Assembly (NCBI GenBank): GCA_003952965.2
Contig: CM025852.1
Location: forward strand, 15,913,820 to 15,977,819
Reading direction: 5' to 3'
DNA: 64,000 bases
Origin: Morella rubra
Lineage: Eukaryota > Streptophyta > Magnoliopsida > Fagales > Myricaceae
Shown here: positions 58,143 to 64,000 of the stretch, one piece after another
Position numbering within the stretch: the stretch's first letter is position 1
Layout: each line of letters begins with the position of its first letter
Notes under the pieces: model-generated
Seen by the model: only the letters and a program-made list of their open reading frames with translations
What the model was told of the DNA's origin: nothing
The model's database searches: none
Translations under genes and position numbers: made by a program

Positions 58143-58545
58143 GTATAGAAAAATACATTTTTCACCACAATTATCGTAAGTTTTACACTTTGCACTTAAA
58201 ACTACCAATTTTAATACATTGCACCCTCTAACTACCAATTTTTAACACTTTGCACCCTTTATCAAATTTTTAGACTAAAATGATGATAATGCCTTTGACC
58301 ATTTTGCATATATTGAAGATATTGTTGTCAATTCATTAATTTCTCAAGGGTATTATTGTCAAATAGAGGGTGCAAATTGTTTAATATTAATAGTTGGGGG
58401 TGCAAAGTGTCAAAGTGGGTAGTTTATGGTGTAAAGTGTCTAACATTGGTAGTTTAAGGGTGCAATGTCTTAAAGATGGTAATTTAGGGTGCAATGTGTC
58501 ACTACCCTGATAGTTTGTGGGTGAAAAGTGTATTTTCTCCTATTT
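58143..58545. mobile_element. MITE-like TIR element (right-arm copy)
   Basis: Mirror of 47537-47957 lacking the duplicated phrase of about 30 bp. Confidence 0.6.
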
Positions 58546-58717
58546 TTTAGTAAAATCAAGTCGGTTTGAGTTAAGTGCACAAAAATCAAATATAACGATT
58601 TTTTCTTGTTACTGAAAAAAAAAAACAGTTGTGGGGCTGACATTATATTGTACTTCTTGAATAATCCACTCTAATTGTCCGGACCTTTCTGCAAATTTTT
58701 CAAAAGGAAAGAGGCAA

Positions 58718-59062
58718 ATGAAAATGATTGCCGTTGTCCGGGCTTCAAATTCCTCCTGCCACCATTGGATGACGTTCTCTTCTGCAAACAGTGAGGGAGT
58801 TTGTTATCAAAATGAAGAAAGAAACATCGTGTCCTTAATTTCCAGGAGTACACGAAATGAATATATTTCTGGAACTTTTGTCTTTAAGGATTTTGCTTTC
58901 AATTCCATAGGTAGAGACAGGAGTTTTAATTTGAATGCCACCCCGCTCGTTCCTTGTCTGAACCTTCACATCTTCAGGAAACTTCTTGGCGAATTCGATT
59001 GTCCGGGAGAGACCAATTTCCTGACCACATCAAAGCCCAGGAAGAATAGGCAAGGTCACTGA
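58718..59062 (+). CDS. Unrecognised 114-codon ORF (mirror copy, doubtful)
   Basis: Identical to the frame at 47015-47359. No recognised family. Confidence 0.15.
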   Translation: MKMIAVVRASNSSCHHWMTFSSANSEGVCYQNEERNIVSLISRSTRNEYISGTFVFKDFAFNSIGRDRSFNLNATPLVPCLNLHIFRKLLGEFDCPGETNFLTTSKPRKNRQGH

Positions 59063-59744
59063 TTTGTGATTCCATCGTTTTGCTACAATCTTGAGTTGAA
59101 GAAATTGAATAATAATTTTTCCCAGCACATCTTATAAACCAAAATTATGAGATGTCATTAGGATTAAAGATTAAAGAAGGGTCGTTTTCATTTAATACAA
59201 TTTGGAGTGTCAAAATGTTGGAAGTACAAAAACACTCTAAAAAACCAATATTTTGGCCTGAGGATTTTGTTTTTGCTGTATTCTGGGGCTAGGGGGCCAT
59301 GTCCTTCCTAACTCTGTCTTGGTCTCAGTTGTTCTGCGGCAGAAACGCGAATTCCTGCATTGATTATAAATATGCCTAATTGCACCCACAGCACCGAAGG
59401 TATAGTTTTGTTGCAAATAGGACTTCGAGCTAAGAAAATTGACAATTAGCTTCATGAGGTCAATATTCTGTGAAAAAAAGACCATTCCGTTCACTCTTGT
59501 CTCTGTACGTTAACGATAAATGCTGACGCGTGATTTTAAGGCCACGTCAACGAGTTGCATAATAGTAAATTTGATGATTCAATGAGTGGAACCACGGCGA
59601 TTACGATACTTGTTATCGAGATGCACTTTTCGTGGTGATTGTGGGTCATTCAAGGGTCGTGATTACAGTCAGAGTCCTTTTAGGAAAGATGAATATGAGC
59701 AAAGTGACGGAATAGACACTGAGGTAGCTTAAGTGAGATGACTA

Positions 59745-60510
59745 CGAAAAAAAAAAAAAAAAAATATACTTTTCACATACAAACTATTGGAATAGTGACA
59801 CATTACATTTCAAACTATCATCTTTAAGACATTATACTTTCAAACTACTACTTTGTACCCTAAACTACCTCCTTTGACATATTACACCTTCTAACTACTG
59901 ATATTAAACACTTTGTACCTTTCATTAAATATTAATTAATGATTGAAAATATATGAAAATATCATCACCGTTTAATGTTATATTCAAAATTGTGTATAAA
60001 ATGTTTGACACATTACACCTTCTAACTACTGATATTAAACACTTTGCACCTTTTATTTGATAATAATATTCTTGAGAAATTAATGAATTGACAATACTAT
60101 TTTAAATATATGCAAAATAGGTCAAGGGTATTATTGTCATTTTAGTTTAAAATTTTGATAAAAGGATATAAAGTGTTAAAAATTAGTAGTTAGAGAGTAC
60201 AATATGTCAAAATTAGTAGTTTAGAGTATAAAATGTTTGACACATTACACCTTCTAACTACTGATATTAAATATTTTGTACCTTTTATTTGATAATAATA
60301 TTCTTGAGAAATTAATGAATTGACAATAATATTTTAAATATATGCAAAATAGGTCAAAAGTATTATCATCATTTTAGTTTAAAATTTTGATAAAAAGATA
60401 TAAAATATTAAAAATTAGTAGTTAGAGATTGTAATATATTAAAATTAATAATTTAAAGTATAAAATATAAAAACTGTGATAGTTCATGCTAAAAAGTATA
60501 TTTTTTTTTA
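59745..60510. repeat. AT-rich tandem repeat block (right-arm version)
   Basis: Counterpart of 45480-46335 but about 80-90 bp shorter overall and internally rearranged. It contains CACATACAAACTATTGG at one end and repeated CCTTCTAACTACTGATATTA units, and has a segment near 59930-60000 not seen in the left arm. Confidence 0.8.
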
Positions 60511-62227
60511 AAAAAAAACACATGACACAATGGGATTAGGTTGACTTGATTTTAAAGTGACGCGTCACCATTTTGCATTGACGTATGGAGAAGGGGTAGA
60601 TAAAGTACCCCCGTCTCACGGAATATCGACCTCACAGTTAATTGTTCGATTTTTTTTACCTCGGGTGCTAGTGGCAACTTTTCTATAACTGAGGAGTTGT
60701 GGTGCAATAAGTCCTTATAAATATTGCAGATATTACCTATGAACACAATAAAAAAATATTTACAAGACTATAGTATAAAATTACTGCGACCAAACCGGCT
60801 ACCGAATATTCAAGGAGCGTTAAACTGTCGTTAAACTGTCGCACCATTTGTAGATGATTTTGAGAAAGAAAAAGGTTAGGCGTGTCGGAGTGGCGTCTTG
60901 TTTGTCATAAAGATATTTATACGGTTGAAGACAGAAGTGAGGCTCGAGCTATCCTTCTGCTATATTAAGGGTTTTTCCAATATATGCGGATAGATTGCCT
61001 CGAAACTACTCACACTCATCATCTCAGCTTCAGCAGCATCTTGCTAGTTGCTTCAAGCTTTACAAGGTTTGACTTGTACTGTTTGTACCCTTTTCATCAA
61101 CAATAGTACCAAATGAGCAAAGTGATCATAGTTCATGTCCAATACCAAATGATCTTCCTTTGGGATGAGTCGAACGATCTTTTGACATGTTCAGCATAGA
61201 CGTTTTTCTTTCTTTTTTGTGTCTTTTGCCTGCGTTGTGAAGCTCTAATTCACATGTCGAGCTTCGGCAAGTAGTTTCTCTCTCGTCCTTTTCCTTTTCT
61301 TCTCTACTTGTGAGACAATTTTTGCGGGCTTGGATCGGGTCTATCTTTAGTTGTTTCAGTAGTTCGATCATCCTTCTAACCAGGTTGATAAGCTGCAGTG
61401 ATTGGTTTTTATTTTATTTGTTCCCAGTCCGGATAAGAGTTTGTAGCTTTCTGTGAAAGGCTTCAGAGTTGTTAGGCAGAGTGTCGGAAATTTTGTTTGT
61501 AAGTTAATGATTCATTCTTAATTTTTCATTTCTTTCTACGAGTTCATGTGCCTAACCAGGCCTTCTAGGTAAGTGCTCCTTTCTTCAATCTTCTATTTCA
61601 CGACGAGAAATGTTATCAGGTGAACCCGAATTCCAATTGCATGATCCACTACACTTTGAAACGATTAAAATTTCAATTATTTACTTGATTTTCGAACTAT
61701 TGAGTGCTCTCTTGTACTTCAGTAATCCACTTTATTAAGTCTCTATCCCTGTGCTTACAACTTTACCGAGGAGCAATTTCATCTCTTCTTACAATTGAGT
61801 TTTTCCCCAGAATCTCTGGAGTTAAGAAGTCGAACCCTAAAAGTTTCTGATCGGACTTCTCGAGCACTATTTACTGCTAGTTTTATTGTGGCTTACCTGA
61901 TCTGTTTGAGAGTTGAGATCCCATAGCTGATTTTTCTTACCATAAGGCCTTAGCTGGAAGTGTTGGCACTGAGTTGATGATCCTAAATTTCACAGCCTTG
62001 CTTAAGTTTTCGGTAACTTTTTTAATTTAGTCAAGTGCAGCAAGGTATTGATGTCCTTATTCCAAGGAATATATCAATGCATATCCTATTGTCCTCTTGA
62101 AGAAAAAATCACTATCTCTTGTGACCTACATGATATATTCTTGAATTAAGTTTTCATTTACTTCCCTGTTAGCAGATAGGTTTCTAGTTCGGCAGCGTGG
62201 CCACTGAAATGTTGTTTTTTGACATGA

Positions 62228-63899
<1,672 letters not shown>

Positions 63900-64000
63900 G
63901 TGATTTTGTAGCCCCTTATGTGCTTGCCTTATTTGTTTTTGAATTGACATATCTTTATCCAAATATTAATTGAGGAGCTATAATGACTAGAAACAGCAGA

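Overview
The window is nuclear DNA from a flowering plant, probably a eudicot. The evidence is GT-AG introns with T-rich acceptors, a plant-type aspartic proteinase with a saposin-like insert, DUF247 genes, a plant G-patch protein, and abundant hAT, CACTA, MITE and SINE-like elements in AT-rich spacers. I cannot name the species. One gap of about 100 N (23657-23757) shows that this is scaffolded assembly.

The layout is dominated by two very large, nearly perfect palindromes. Palindrome 1 has a left arm (459-12036, continuing further left), a 23-base loop (12037-12059) and a right arm (12060-23656) that runs exactly to the gap. Palindrome 2 has a left arm (from 42001 or earlier to 53064), another 23-base loop (53065-53087) and a right arm (53088 to the window end and beyond). 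Everything inside the arms appears twice in opposite orientation, so the window holds about 40 kb of distinct sequence. Single-copy stretches look identical between the arms. Differences are indels clustered in transposons, homopolymers and MITE-like repeats, plus one place (48165-48482 against about 57680-57945) where the arms carry different insertions. The axes fall inside a CACTA-like element and inside a coding exon of an L-cysteine desulfhydrase gene.

Palindrome 1 arm, read from the left: four copies of a dispersed repeat with a tRNA-like core, a SINE-like repeat, a DUF247 C-terminal fragment, a degraded Ty1/copia integrase fragment, a longer broken DUF247 gene, an internally deleted hAT element inserted in one of the tRNA-like repeats, a truncated MAPKKK-like kinase, and a CACTA-like end at the axis. 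I see no convincing intact host gene in this arm.

Single-copy middle (23758-42000): about 5 kb of AT-rich sequence with small tandem repeats, a 3.7-kb hAT element whose transposase is broken and which is related to the deleted copies, a complete seven-coding-exon gene for a G-patch plus C2H2 zinc-finger protein (34021-37600), and the 3' half of a thirteen-coding-exon vacuolar aspartic proteinase gene (phytepsin type, 39444-43488, minus strand).

Palindrome 2 arm, toward the axis: the 5' half of the proteinase gene, AT-rich tandem and TIR repeats, a two-exon gene for a 96-residue two-helix membrane protein, and the first 166 codons of L-cysteine desulfhydrase, cut at the axis. The right arm repeats this in reverse and leaves the window inside the second proteinase copy.

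The host genes look like unrelated housekeeping or secretory genes and do not form a pathway cluster. The most informative feature is the pair of palindromes. I think assembly or library fold-back artefacts are more likely than biology, but the arm differences leave head-to-head joined haplotypes or a real inverted duplication open.
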